A stretch of DNA of 64,000 nucleotides from Liolophura sinensis (lineage: Eukaryota > Mollusca > Polyplacophora > Chitonida > Chitonidae). A program made the translations under genes and the position numbers. Under the pieces are notes generated by a model. That model ran no database searches. It saw only the letters and a list, made by a program, of their open reading frames with translations, and had not been told where the DNA came from. The DNA is taken from assembly GCF_032854445.1 (NCBI RefSeq), contig NC_088301.1, forward strand, positions 40,781,187-40,845,186. The letters are read 5' to 3'. Shown here piece by piece: positions 26,701-41,935 of this stretch; within the stretch, counting starts at the first letter, position 1, and each line of letters starts with the position of its first letter.

Positions 26701-29700
26701 CTTAATTTAAGAGGCATCCGGGTTTTAAACAAAGATTTCATTTTGAAAAATAATGAGCAAATAAATCCATTTGTTTACTCTTATTTAACCTTATTGGTTG
26801 TTGGGGTTGGGTGGATAAGTGATACCCAGCTTTGTAATGGAACTTCGTTTTTTAGACCAACAGTTAATACATTTTAATAGAGTTTATAGAAAGCATACAA
26901 GCTGTTGCTCTGAAAAAAAAAAAGCATTTAAGCAGGAGACATATGCCCTATTAATAGCCTATAATCCATGTAAGAAATTCCTGACAAAGAATCACATTTT
27001 TATTTGTGATTTGTGAATAACAAGGGTACATATATTTACAGATTATATGGTAAAATGGAGTTATTCTCTACCAATATGCTTTCAAAAATCTTTCCTAACA
27101 AAAAATTAGATTTTCTACAAGTGCCAGTGATATGAAAACCTCTCATATTGTGACAACTTTGCACTAAATTAATTAAAATAGTCCAGTTAAATTTAGATAT
27201 TCTGCATTCCGTATTAAAGTTATGGTATAATGACATCATTACATGTGAGGTAAATTTTCACAGAATTAGAGAAACTGACTTTGTTGCATAATGTGTCATG
27301 TATAAAATTCAGTATTAATAATTTCTTTAGCATGACAGGGAGTAAAATATTTTTCACTAAAGAAAAAATTTCTCTTCTTGAACAAGTTCACGAGTCTACA
27401 TGTAGATTTTAATTTTAAATGTAAATTAATCTTTTATTGTAAATGAAAGATCAGAAACAATAATAAATTGCATAAATTGGTAGTAATTTCAGTTTTCTTA
27501 TGACTCCTGATTATTATTATTTTTGCTTGAAAGAATTAATTTTTGACAATGTTTGAAATATTAAACCTCTCACAGTTAAAACTGTTTTGTCAGACCTGCC
27601 CGAGGTTTAATTCATGTGTGCTTCATCAGCTATCTTCCACAGTTTTAGGCTTTAACTCTCGGAGCTATGAACTAAGTCAGAGGAGACACTTAGGCAGTAA
27701 AGAATATTTATAGCAATGGCAACACAAAGAAGATAATAAAAACCCTATTAGACAGTCTAGTTTGACACTCTGAAAATCTTAAAAATGCCAGTCATGATCT
27801 AGATACCCAGTCAGTTTTCTTTAGAATGCTGGGATGTATTAAAGAAACAGCTGTATTTGGTCAAGGACAGCTAATCTGAAGGTGGCAGCTACAGCTAGCT
27901 AGAATGTCCAGCAGGACAGCTGACTGACCCCCTCAACCAGTAGTAGACAATAATAAACACAGGCAGGGACTAATGGTATCATCCACTTTACTACTTCCTG
28001 CCTCATTACCATCCCCTACTCTAAGCCAGGCAGCTTTCCCTGGAAGGAATTCCACAGCCTGATAGTAGGCTACATGTTTACAGTGTGGTTGTAGGAAGGT
28101 GGATTGGGAGGGGGGGGGGGGGGGGGGCAGGGTTGATTAAGGGCTTGGTTGATTAAGGGCTTGGTATACAGGATCAGAGGCTAAACTGGTTTATTGCAGT
28201 GGTCTGTACAGTGGTCATTGTCACAGTTGAAAAGGCTCCACTGGTCATTTCAGTGACACTTGTCACATAAATAGTAGTGTAAGGCTTCAGAAGTGAACTG
28301 AACCCTCGCCTATTTGCTATATCATAGGCATGTTAAGTACAATGATTCTTAAACTCACTTCCCCCCAACACAGAAACAATGGATTATAGTAGGGTTGTAG
28401 CCTTCAATCTGCATAGCATGGGAACTAACTTAACACCTCTGTTTATCTCCTTAGCATCCAGTCTGTGACTGGTTTGTTGAAGAGATTGAAGCCTGTGGTT
28501 TATCCCCCATATCATGAACAGATGGGGCCCAGTGTGTGCTGTGTATAGTCTAGTAGATGGTGCTACAGGTTGGTCCATCTGGCAGCCCTGATGGCAGTGT
28601 GATTGCAGAGACTAGCGAGGGAGAAATGGGTTCTTTAATACTGCATGTATGCATCTATGCTGATGTGTCTAGATAGATTTTGCTGAGGCATTTGAGCATA
28701 AACATGGAGATAAGATTGAGTTTCTGGAAATGCTATACAAATCTAATGTATACACGTTAAAAAAAATCAAACATGTTACATGAGAATTCTGTCAAATCAT
28801 TTAGAAAAGGTACTCCCCCTCCCCCACCATTTCCTCTAAAAAAAAAAAAAAGAGAAGTGATGGCAGACTGTTTTGATTAGATTATAGTTCATTTCTGGAA
28901 AATTACTTGATGACATACGGCTTGAGATTGTCCCTATCTGCACCACTGAGAAGACACAGATGAACTTCCTTGACTGCATGGCTGTCTGATGTTGGAGTAT
29001 CCTCAGCATATTCTACCATTAAATACCAACATCTGAACTTTCCCAAATGATCTCCAGAGGTGATGGAGACCAGTATTAAACCTTTTATGGCATTCTGTTT
29101 TTTTTTTTTAACCCATATGTTTAAAATCAGGCTTCAAAGAGAAACAAAGAGTGTATAATCTGGTCCACACATTTGGCCTCATTTACTGTCAAGTGAGTAA
29201 AACAGAAGGAAGATTGTCTTTATTTAGCATGTTTGGGTCCTTTTCAGGGAAGTGGGAATGATGTTAAAACTGCAATCATTTTTATCAAAAATTTAGAGTA
29301 AAGGGGTTAACAGAAGACATATGTTGGGTTCTTTAGTTTTACACTTGATGCATAGCAAGATGTCATTGTTTAGGTCTATCACTGTTTAAAGTATGCCTTG
29401 CTCTGAAAGGTATTGAGAAAAACAAGATATTTATTTTGCCTTTCCAAGTCGTTGTTGGCAAAAATATAATGTTCATTGAAGATCAGATAAATGCCACAGA
29501 AAGGAAGATCACCATTGTTGGTTGTTGAAATACATTATCTGTGAAATGTCTTTCATCTGTACTAGGTACATGTACACCTTCAAGCTACAGAATTTGTTTG
29601 GGTCTCCACCCTGCCTTCTCAGCTGGACCCCATCAACTTTTTTGCTTGGACTTGGAAGCAATTCACTCTGCCTAACAGCTATCCCAGCACCTTTGGGCCT

Positions 29701-32700
29701 GTAGTAGACATAGGGTGATAACAAAATCATGATGGAGGCAACTACAAACTCACACTGTATATATAAAGTGCCAGGAAAGGAATTCAAGGCTTTTACCCAG
29801 CCATTCACAGCACCACACTGATCCAACAAGTACCTGTTACAGATGGAATGACAGTGTGAGTTGGGGAGTTGGTTTAATTGGACTAGCATAGCAGGCGTTT
29901 GGGAGTGGGTGTGAAAAGGAAGGCCTGGCCCCCAAATTCAGAGGGTGTGCATGGGCCCTGCCCTGGCAGTCTAGAGTATTATAATTTCTGACCAGCAGGA
30001 TGAAGATTTGGGATTGTCGATGGAATTTATGCATGTAGTGCAGAATAGTCTTTAAGGTACTGTGGCTTAAGATTAGGTAGATCCAGACTTTGCCCTGCAT
30101 TCAGGTGATGTGGTATGTGAGTTAATTAATTATTGCTGTAGATTTGCTTCTTAGTGGTTCTGATAGCTAGAAATTGTGTTTCTCACCCAGTTTTTTTTTT
30201 TCTTCAGAAAAATATGTTGTTCATTAGATGGACTAACAAATCAAGAATAGAGAAAATGTTTATTTTTATGGCAATTAAATGTGCATAGGCTAACAGAAGG
30301 AGACCAGCTATCCAAAATATTAGAAGAAATAGTGTAGGTGTGGTGTTTTATTACAAGTGTAAGGTTAAGTCCACATAATAATCCTACAAACTTTTGTGAA
30401 ATTTCTGAGGATTGTTTTTTTTATTGCATGTGGGATCAGTAATTTTGACTAAATCCTTTTATTATTATTGATTAATCAAGAGACGAATGATGCACATTAC
30501 ACAGGTAATATTTGAATGGTATTTATGGTAAATGGCCTAAAATTTTGAAGCAAACAAATGACATAACATATTTACTGTCGGTACTGAAATTTACATTTTT
30601 CCAGTAGGGTGTCAACATAGCTTTCCAGACAAACACAAATATCATTAAAAGTTGACTATAGCTAGCAGAATCTGCCTTAATGAGCTTCGTCATTGGCCAA
30701 AGTTTAGGTCATTTACTGTATTCATAAGAACATGTTAACAGTTGAGATGACAATATACAAACGTATGTCAGTAAAATCACCATGTACTATTATATTGCCC
30801 TTATACCTTTATTAAATACCAACATATTACAAGCTTGTTGGAGAGTGCTAACATGCCACATATTTTACAAGCATATGTCTTCATATCTCTTGAGGAGAAT
30901 TCGCAATTCTTGCCCAAGTCAGGACATAGAAGTATCAATTAACCACCCCACTAGCTGGCCCCTATCCGCAGTAGTAATTGGTGCTAATACTAAATTAATG
31001 ACTTTAATTCATGCATTGGATTAATTGTTCACCTTGCTTATGTGGCCCGTATGTATCGTTGGATAATGTCTGAAAGTTCTGTTTATGAATCACCAAAAAT
31101 TTACCTGTTTGTTTCAATTTGTTCTACACATACATGTAGATAGCATGCAAAAAATTAAATTGCACAATAAATAATCCAAATTAGTCTTTTTCACATTTCC
31201 TTCAGCTTCTGGCATATGGTTTTAGTTTGTGTTTGCTCATGCAGTTATCTGTAGTTTGTATATAGCCCGGTGGCTGTCTTTCCCCATGAGTGTCTCTTTG
31301 GCTGTGGCCCTTCCCCTATAGGGTCATAAGAGAGGACATGGAACACAGCCTACTATCTGTGTGAGAACCAAACTTCTAGAGGAACAGCTGTTCAGTAGCT
31401 CTGGGAGAGAGGGAATTAAGGTATAGTTACAGAGGGAATAGTGACTGCCTTTTCTACTCCCCATCCCTTGCCTCCCCTCCCAAAAGGGATCCCAGAGGAA
31501 GTAAGAAATAGGCCACTGCCCTTGTTAACACTCTACCCATGATTTTTGCCAGCCAGTGCTTTATGGCTAGCTATATTATTACACAGTCTTCGGGTAAAGG
31601 GTTTCTGAGATTTTCATTCCATCAGTAGATCTTGTGGAAATTTTACCCATCAGAAGTTTGATTTGTGCGTTATTATGGAGGGAGACATGTGTCTGGATGA
31701 GTGAAGTGAATGTGTGCTTCTATTCATGAATGGATACCTCATTATCAGCTGTTGGATCAGTTGGAGTGTTGGAAGGAAGTTTCAAACAACAAGCCTAGTA
31801 TTCTTGATTATTTTGCTATGAGTTCGATGTCGGCATGTCCATAACTGGAATTTCACAGTTCTCTGCCAGTGGCTATGTTTATATTCTGTTTCTAAAGCAG
31901 TGCTCTGTTACCAGGCTATGTTACGACACCCACATGTGAGTAACTCAGAGAGTTAACCTTTACTTTTTCTTATATATATGCATGCATGCCGAATTTTCCA
32001 TCCGATAACAGGGATTGTAAACATCGTTAAACATTATATATACCTGTATACCATACACTGCAGTAATTCCATATTCTGACTTTACCATACTGTTGATTAT
32101 AACACATCTGCCAGTGCAAGGACAGATTGGCTGTGGCTGTAATTACAACCAGTTTCCCTAGTGGGTCATTTGGCAGCCAAGAGTCCTGTAGAACGGTGAG
32201 GCGATGTATTATATAAAATCAGTTAAGGAAAACCACAAAAATTTGTGACAGACTGGTTCAGAATTGCCATATAGAGTGGTTGCACATGACGTCATCAGCT
32301 TCGCAGAACAATAGCCAGGTAGCCACATTGCTCCAATATGGCTGCCAGAAGTAGGTCACACAAACCCTCTATAGTTGTTCAGGTGCTAATCATCAAAGGT
32401 TGGCAGAAATTTTTGGCCTGACAAAGGGATGCATATTAGCATTTTTTGTGCTTGCAGTATATTTAGGTGATAGACTTTAATTCATCAATGACTTGGAGTA
32501 TGCAAATCTTGTTTTTCTGCTACATGTACACCAGTGCCCCTCATGTACATGTACAGACTTATCTGTAACCTATCTCTGTAGTGGAATAATATGCATATCA
32601 TGTTTCTGAACAATATAGGAAATGCAAGGCTTTAGGTCTGTTATTCCTGGTGATACTGTTGCACTGTTGTTCTCCCAACTGTTGACATTTATACAGCAAA

Positions 32701-35700
32701 GCTGTTGTTTTTATTTGTACATGATGTTTTGGGGTGTAATGTATGTAGGTCTGTATATTGCAGAGAGATAATATGCCTTAAAAACACTTTAAATTTAGTC
32801 TTTATTTCATTTGTTTATGCCATATTTTCAATGACTTCACTGGTTCATTAACAGATACACAGATTTAAAAAAATATGTGATCTAATTGCAACAAATGGGG
32901 CAAAGGGGTAACATTTATGTAGTTGGGGGGGGGGGGCGCATTTCAACATTTAAGAGTATAGTTTTTATAACCTGTTTAAGTATATTCAAATTTCTGTGGG
33001 CATAATGTTCACTTGTCTGTGGACATGAATAGATCTACATGTTATCTAGACAAAGTTTACAGACTAAAGAGTGACCGGCCCGGATAGCACAGTTGGTAGA
33101 GCGTCCGCTTCGGGACCGGTAGATCCAGGATCAATCCTTGATCGAGTCACACCTAAGACTTTAAAAGAGGAAGTTGTAACTTGCTCGCTTGGCGTTCAGC
33201 ATGAAGGGGATAGTGCAACGACTGGTTTACCCCATATCAGTATAATGGCTCGGGCGGGGCGGCTTGCTTGCCTTCGGTAAGTCGTCTCAGTGAGGCAGTA
33301 CTAAATAAAAGAGCGGTGGAAATCCGTCCTGCAACAAGGAGGCACATTACATGTACATGCACCCTAATGATTCCTTCGTCGTCATATGACTGAAAAATTG
33401 TTGAGAACGACGTTAAACCCCAAGCACTCACTCACTCACAGACTGAAGACAAATACATGTGCATGTAGTGCTTGATACCATCACAGTGCATTCATACTAT
33501 CACCTTTAAACAGTTTGTAATAAGGTGGCTGCTTTGTTATACAGCTCAGGTGATACATTTTCTACTACTCACAGTCAAACTGTTGTAAGTGATATTAAAC
33601 ACTAACACTGATGATTTAGGAGAGAAATTTCTGATGTTTGAAAAGGCATTTTTTTCTTCCATAGAATGCAAGAAAAGTTGAGAGGAAATATGGGCCTGAA
33701 AGAAAATGGTACAGCATTCATGAAGTCCATTACAAACCTATTGGAACAACTTCTAGAATACAGGTAAGTCTTCTGCTGCTGTGTTTCTGTTCTTTCTTTA
33801 GTTTGCATTATCTAATGAAGACACACAACATACAGTACGTATGTTAGAACAACGGCAGATTTTCAGGAAGGATGGAGACACTGCGTGGTAGCTTTGTTAC
33901 CAAATCTCAGTTTGTTTTTAATAAGAATTTGATTGACACCGGCTCTTACAGACCAAGTGTTTGATAAGAATTTGACACCTCACTGACAAAGTGTTTGATA
34001 AGAAGTTGATACTAGCTCTCACTGACCATGCAAATATTTCATCAGATTTTGTTACCGTCTCTCACTGATCAAATGTTACATCATGCTTTGACGCAAGTTC
34101 TCACTGACCAGATGGTTGTTCAGAATTTGACACCACCTCTCAATGACGTAGTGTTTCTATAGAATTTGACACAATCTCTCACTGACTTGACACCACCTCT
34201 CATTGAGCAAATGTTTCATCAGAATTTGACACCAGCTCTCACTGATCAAATGTTTCATCACACATTGACGCACACTCTTCTTGACCAAATGATTGTTCAG
34301 AATTTGACCAAATGTTTCATCCGAATTTGACACAAGCTCTCACTGATCATGTGTTTAATCAGAATTTGATACAAGCTCTCAACAGAATTAGACATCACTT
34401 GTCACTGACCAAACATTCATCAGAATTTGACACCATGCTGCTCCCACTGACCAAATGTTTCACAAGAATGTGACACCAGCTCTCCTTAATCAGATGTTTC
34501 ACCAGAATTTGACACAATCCCTCACTGACTAAGTGTTTCGTCAGAATTTGACAAAACCTCTTAGTGACCAAATGTTTCATCAGAATTTGATACAAGCTCT
34601 CAACGATCAAGTGTTTCAACAGAATTTCACATCAGTTGTCACAGACCAAATGTTCCATCAGAATTTGACACCATGCTCCTTTCACTGACCAAATGTTTTA
34701 TCAGAATTTGATACCAGCTCTCATTGGTCAAATGTTTCATCACAGTTTAACACCACCTCTCACTGACCAAGTGTTTCTTCAGAATTTGACACCAGCTGTC
34801 ATTGACCAAATGTTTGTTCAGAATTGGACACCATGTTGGAGACCAAATGATTCTTCAGAATTGGACACCAACTGTCATTGACCAAATGTTTCTTCAGTAT
34901 TTGACACCATCTTAGAAACCAAATGTTTCTTCAGACTTGGACAACAGCTGTCATTAACCAGATGGTTCTTCAGAATTTGACACCATCTCTCAATGACGTA
35001 GTGTTTGTTTAGAATTTGACAATATCTCACTGACTTGACACCGCCTCTCACTGATCAAATGTTTCATCACACATTGATGCAAACTCTCCTTGACCCAATG
35101 TTTGTTCAGAATTTGAAAACACCTCTCGGTGACCTAATGTTTCTTTAGAATTTCACACAATCTCTCACTGACTTTACACCGCCTCTAAGTGACCAAGTGT
35201 TTCATCCGAATTTGACACAAGCTCTCACTAATCATATGTTTAATCAGAATTTGATACAAGGTCTCAACAGAATTAGACATCACTTGTCACTGACTAAGTG
35301 TTTATCAGAATTTCACCAGCTGTCATTAACCAAATGTTTCTTCAGAATTTGACACCATCTCTCACTGACCAAATGTTTCTTTAGAATTTGACACCATTTG
35401 ACACTGACCAAGTGTCTCTTCAGAATTTGACACCATCTCCCATTGACAAAATGTTTCTTCAGAATTTGACACCAGCTGTCATTGGACACCACCTCTCACT
35501 GAGCAATTGTTTCTTTAGAATTGGACACCAGCTGTCATTGACCAAATGTTTCTTCAGAATTTGACACCAGCTGTCTGTGTTCAAGTGTTTCTTCAGACTT
35601 GGACACCACTTCTGACCAAGTGTTTCTTCAGAATTGGACACCAGCTGTCATTAACCAAATGGTTCTACAGAATTTGACACCATCTCTCTTTGACCAAATG

Positions 35701-38140
35701 TTTCTTTAGAATTTGATACCATTTGACACTGACCAAGTGTTTCTTCGGAATTTGACACCATCTCTCATTGACAAAATGTTTCTTTGGAGTTTGACGCCAG
35801 CTGTCATTGGACACCACCTCTCACTGAGCAAATGTTTCTTCAGAATTGGACACCAGCTGTCATTGACCAAATGTTTCTTCAGAATTGGACACCAGCTGTC
35901 ATTGACCAAATGTTTCTTCGGAATTGGACACCAGTTGTCATTGACCGACTGTTTCTTCAGAACAATATAGTGGTTAGTGGCCAAGTACTTTTTTCAACAA
36001 GTCTGTTGTTACAAGAGTATATGTTACAAGTTTGAAATCCCAGTTGATATAATTTTTACGCTTTTGTGTTATTTGCATATATTGGAGGGAGGTGGAGGGG
36101 TGGGAGGACTGATGGCTTTGCATATCAGAAGGGTGTCCAAACTATTCAGCTTGATCATCCCCTGTCAAAGCTTGAAAGTCATAATAGAGTTCTCACCGAC
36201 CAAGTTCATGTATTTCCTCAGAATTCAGGACTAATTCTCACTGGGATAGTTCGAAGCTGAGGAGATTCCTTGTTGTCGAAATGTTTCATCAGAATGTGAG
36301 ACCAGTTCAAACATTTGAAATCCGTTCTTACTGATCAGGTGATTAGTCAAAAGTTGAGATTCCTCATTGAACAAGTCTTTTCGTGGAATTTGGGACCGTT
36401 TTTCGCTGACCAAATAGTTATAGACAAAAGCTGAGGAGTGTCCTTGCTGACCAAGTGTTTTCTCAGAATTATAGTGTTAGAAATCATGATATTACCATGT
36501 GATAAATTGAATTTTGAATTGATGTAAACAATATGTATTAAAGGGTGCCTCTACTGTAATATGCATGTAGTGCACTTCCCTGACCATGATTGAGTGTCAT
36601 AAATTACATGTAAACTTCCTGAAGCCTTCTCCTACTACAACAGTACATTGTAGTTGTAATGTTTAGTTGGGCCATTTTCTGAGGCAGTATTAGTTGAGAA
36701 AATCTTGTGAATGGATGTTACATTGCCCGTGAGTCTGACCAATCTGAAATTGAATTCAGTATGTACAAAACAAAGATGATGTCCAGCAGTGCAAAATGTC
36801 CACAACATTCAGTTGGTGTTTGATGTTCACTTTGTCCTCTTCCTTCCAGTTGAAGAGCTGTACTATTATTTTTCAAACTTTGCTACATTCCATTTTAAAC
36901 TCATTTAGATCATTCTGAAGCTCACGTGAAGGGTTATTTATTGTCTGGGTTTATGGTGTAGCGTTAATGAACATTAACGGACAAAGATTTTTTTTTTTTT
37001 TTTTTTTTTGATTGGTGTTTTTACGCCGTACTCAAGAATATTTCACTTATACGACGGCGGCCAGCATTATGGTGGGTGGAAACCGGGCACAGCCCGGGGG
37101 AAACCCACGACCATCCGCAGGTTGCTGGCAGACCTTCCCACTTACGGCCGGAGAGAAAGCCAGCATGAGCTGGACTTGAACTCACAGCGACCGCATTGGT
37201 GAGAGGCTCCTGGGTCATTACGTTGCGCTAGCGCGCTAACCGACTGAGCCACGGAGGCCCCAACGGACAAAGAAGTACATGAATAAGAAGTAACAAATTT
37301 TCACATCGTGTCAACAGAAAAGACAATTTATAAAAATAAAGTACACACATCACTGAAAACTGTTCATAAGTATAACTTTATGTTTTTAACAACCTGTTGT
37401 AGATGATAAAATGCAATTAGATTTAAATTCTAAGTTGGGCTATGGGGTAGACCACATTTGTATTATTGAGTGTTGACGATGTAGTGCGCTCGTCTGTTTT
37501 TACCATAAATTAGCTATGTATTAATAATCAGAATAACTCCTTTTATGCAGAAGTGATCATTACACAGTGGGTATTTGAAGAACTTTGTCAGTAGTGGAAA
37601 GCAAAAGGAATTTCTTTGACGTCATAGGTGCTCAACACTCATTAGTTTGGTTCACCTTAAAATCCTAAATTTGAATGCATTATAAAATTGTATATCGTAT
37701 ATCCGCAACTATTTCATAAGCAGTGGACAGCAAACTTCTGCGGAAGTCAATGCTGAAGTCTTGCTCTCAGTGTAATTTATTTGCATTTTGTAAAGGCTGT
37801 ACAAATGTTAGATTGTTGTCACATTAAGTATTTACCCTTTATAATGAGCTGATAATACCCCATTGTGTTTATTTACTCCAAGAATCTGATTAAAAGTCAG
37901 CAGTGATGAGGTAGGCCTAAACTCATGGGTGTAGAGTAGTCAGTTCTTCTATACAAAAAAGTCCTGTAATCCTCAACGAAGGAGTGGTGTGGTGATGAGC
38001 TATTTTTAGTACAATGTGGGGATTAAGACAGATGTGTTAATCCGAGTTGGTATAAACTCATCTGTAATCTTATAATCTGTCAATGAGCAGCTTTCATGTA
38101 TGCATTGACTCTGAAAAGCACTCTGTTTATGATCTTTTCC

Positions 38141-38173
<33 letters not shown>

Positions 38174-41100
38174 ATAGTGATGTCTTCTTTTGATGAATGA
38201 TGTGTGCATAGGATCAGCAAGAGTAATCGCATCAGACAATAAATGGTATACTAAAATCCATAGCATTTGAAAAATATGGTGTTTTGTGTTTGACCTGAAG
38301 TTTAGCATTTTGCAAGGGACACATTTTGTTTGATTCACCCACCTTATGAGACCACTTAAGAGTTACTTGTGAAGTTTTCATTAATTTCTTATCAGACAAA
38401 CCTGTTCGTGCTTCTGAACGTTCGTTCTTTGCAGGTGAAATAGTATATATGTAATTTTTATAAATGAAAAACATACATTTTATTAAAAGTATGTGGCAAA
38501 TGATGGTGATGTACACATACATTTATTTATCTGTCATGTTACAATTTAACAAGACAATTATATAATTTGGCAGGAGTTGATTTGTGTTATGATTATACAA
38601 GGGTTAATGCATATAATTTGTAATGGTATACGTGTAACATTGGTGGCATGTGAATTAACGGTATTTATGAATATTGTGTGTGTGGAGGAGTGCAAAAAGG
38701 CTGCATACTGCAAATTTGTTGGTTGATTGCTTGTGGTTTAGGGGTTCTGGTGTATGGGGTTTGTTTTGTGCGAGGTTTGCGGCTCTAGCGATTTAGGAAG
38801 CAAGATAGTTAGACCAAATACTACAGTGAGAAATGACTGGTAGATGGTTAAATGCTAACTGTGTTGCATGACTTCGGGCATAATTGTAACAAGTAATTTC
38901 CCCCAAATTGTTTTATCCACAATGGAACATAATGATGGTACTCGCATTTTGCCTCACAGTTCAGCAGAATGTGATTTGTGCCTTATTGCAAACACACACT
39001 GCAGATATTTCCTCCTTGCTCATGTATGCAGACAAGTTTGCAGAAGGACTAATCCGGGTGTGGCACTTCACTGATGCTCAGCAAAGTTTAATCGTTTGAT
39101 ATCAGACAGTCTGTGAGTGATGGCTCATTTGCAAAGGCAAAGCTGAGAGTAGTTGTCCAACAGTAGAAATAGATCTCTGTGACAGATATTAGGACTATGA
39201 GGGAGTGTTTTGTGACTAAAAAATGCTACGGAAGTATACCATGCTGAGGGTTGGATGGACACAAAAACTGACAAGGCAAATCCAGTAAGTTGCTCTCAGG
39301 CTTTTTGGGAAGGAGAGGGCATAAACCCCAGTTGGATCTATAGTCACTTTAAATCTGACATTCTGCTCACTTTATGACAGTTTTGTAATCTGATGTGATA
39401 TCAAGATATATCTCCGTATCTGATTCATGATTCAAGATATATCTCCGTATATCTTGATATGTAATGTCATCTCGAGCACTTATGCAAACAGAAAAAATAA
39501 CATAGAACTGTAGTGTGTGAATGACACTCGATCAGTGCTAAATTTTTTATGATAACCTAAGCTCACATTAATAGTCTAAAATATTCTAGACTCTTTTTGT
39601 TTTTTACATACATGTATAGTGTTAACAAGTACTTTATTAGTAGTGAAATCTGCCACAACACAAGCAATTGATGACAAACCAATGTTTTCACCATGATCAG
39701 AAAACAGCTGCTAAGTGATGGACATGGCATTCAGTACAGTAAACTTCATAGTCACATTTTAAATTTATCAGTCTGACTGATGCTCCAAGGAAGGTGTGTG
39801 TATCTTAACTATGGATGTTACTTTAAACTAATCTGATAATACTGGATGAAAAATCAGTAGTGTTTTTATGAAAAGCTGACTCTTTGTCATTGTCTGTCTA
39901 TATTTACCCAGACTAGTACCTACACTTGTTCCTCTCCTCTACTATGTCTCCCATATTCATTGAATCTGTTTCCTCTCTGATTCATGTTTAATTAACATAA
40001 TTCATGCAGTACACCAGCAGAAATAGCAGTGGTATGTCTTTGACATCAATAATACTGCTCTCTATAACACAAAACAGGAATATAGGTCATTCTGCACACC
40101 TCTAATGGATAGACATGGACTTGTCCATCTATGTTGAGGTTTACTCTTCACAGTTGGCTGATTGATTCCAGGGCTATCCCATTGCCACCATGAAGGTGTT
40201 TAGCTGGAGGAGATACCACATGCCAAAATATTACTATTTATCACCCTAATCTGTCTATTCCTTTTCTGGTTAAAAATTAATGCGTGAAGGTCATCTAGGG
40301 ACGATCAGTTGACTAGTTTATACCTGTGAACAATAACTCTGTTCATCAACACACAGATTCATTTGACTATGCAGAAAAAATTATTTTGAAAGAAAATACT
40401 TGTCTTGATATATATATTCTGTGGCAATTACTAGTTATCCTATAGTGGATAAAGCCTTTCTTAAGTTAGATTCCAAATTTTGTTTTAACTAAGTTATGTG
40501 CTACGGTACTCAAAGTACTGATTGTGATATTGACCAGGCTGATGTATCCTAAAGTGATCTGAACATGGGATAAGGTTTGAGCTACATCTTCGTGCACGTG
40601 TTACTCCCTGCTATCAGAAAAGTTATGAAATCTGTGTTTAACTGAACATGCATGGTATCAGGCCACGTTTGTGTTGATGTTAGGTGGATTTCTTGGATGA
40701 TCATATGGTGTATCAGGGATACATGTCGATTTGCTGTGACGGAGGATTTATCATTAACTTATTGGATTGTTACACCTACTGCATGGTGTTTGGACACGGT
40801 ATTGGTTGGGCTGGAGTGGTAGTTTGTTTCATTGGACACAAACTCCCAGTAATTTCTTCAGATGTGCAAAAAAGTTTAAGTGTGACATACCCGGACTTCA
40901 TTTGAATAATGTGTACCTACTAAGTTCCACTTGTGCTTTAGGATGAAACTTACCTTGGCACATTTTGAGAAATCGTACAGAAAATTTACAAGAACAATTT
41001 ATTCAACTCTATCATCATGGTGTTAACCAATATTTCACAAATGTACTCATCGTGGACATTAAGGCCGGGATCTCGAGTTTCTTGGACGTTAAATCCAGAT

Positions 41101-41881
41101 GGGTGGGTATAATCTGCTGATCATACTGTCACATGCTAACATTACACATCATAGTCACATGCTAACATTACACATCACTGTCACATGCTAACATTACAAA
41201 TCACTGTCATATGCTAACATTACACATCACTGTCACATGCTAACATTACACATCACTGTCACATGCTAACATTACACATCACTGTCACATGCTAACATTA
41301 CACATCACTGTCACATGCTAACATTACAAATCACTGTCATATGCTAACATTACAAATCACTGTCACATGCTAACATTACACATCACTGTCACATGCTAAC
41401 ATTACACATCACAGTCACATGCTAACATTACACATCACAGTCACATGCTAACATTACACATCACAGTCACATGCTAACATTACACATCACTGTCACAAAT
41501 TGTGTGATTTAACATAAGCATTAATGTGAGTAAATCAGCTTTCCATAATTTTGTACCTTAATAGTTTTCTAAAAAGAAACTAAAAGAAATTAACAGCTTT
41601 ACTGAAAAACAAGGACGACATTTTAATGAACTTTTCCCTTTATTCCCCTTGTGCAGTTAAATGAAATTGATAGAAGCGTCTAATTTGGTTATAGGATGTA
41701 AAATTATGAAGTGAATTTAAATACATGTACGATTCCAGTACTTAAGCACTGGTTGAAGCATGTATCATGAAAGTGAACATCAGCAAAATCTCACAGGCCA
41801 ACATCTTTTTTTTTTTAAACAAATCCTGGCCCAATTGTTTATGTCACAAACTTCATATTCACAAATTCATATGTTTAATTA

Positions 41882-41935
<54 letters not shown>

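Larger units (their letters stand above)
25587..33664 (+). other. intron w28/w29, 8.1 kb
   Basis: Noncoding, AT-rich. Contains a GC-richer patch at 25880-26170 with a small palindrome (GACTCTC ATTGGCT GAGAGTC near 26105), a 19-G run near 28110, A/T homopolymers, a G run near 32925 and a full SINE-B at 33071-33437. The minus-strand open stretch 29509-29889 matches nothing I recognise. Confidence 0.85.

Noticed and set aside
29509-29889. 126-codon minus-strand open frame as a nested gene
   Set aside because: No recognisable domain, no splice or promoter signals, inside a large intron; likely chance.
33085-33140. tRNA gene
   Set aside because: Box A and B are present but the cloverleaf is not intact and the sequence continues into a SINE body. 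The same holds for heads at 37180-37260, 52938 and 54105.
40684-40905. 73-codon hydrophobic open frame as a membrane protein
   Set aside because: Isolated in an intron, no homology seen.
41131-41500. CRISPR-like repeat array
   Set aside because: Units are contiguous with no spacers, in a eukaryotic intron.
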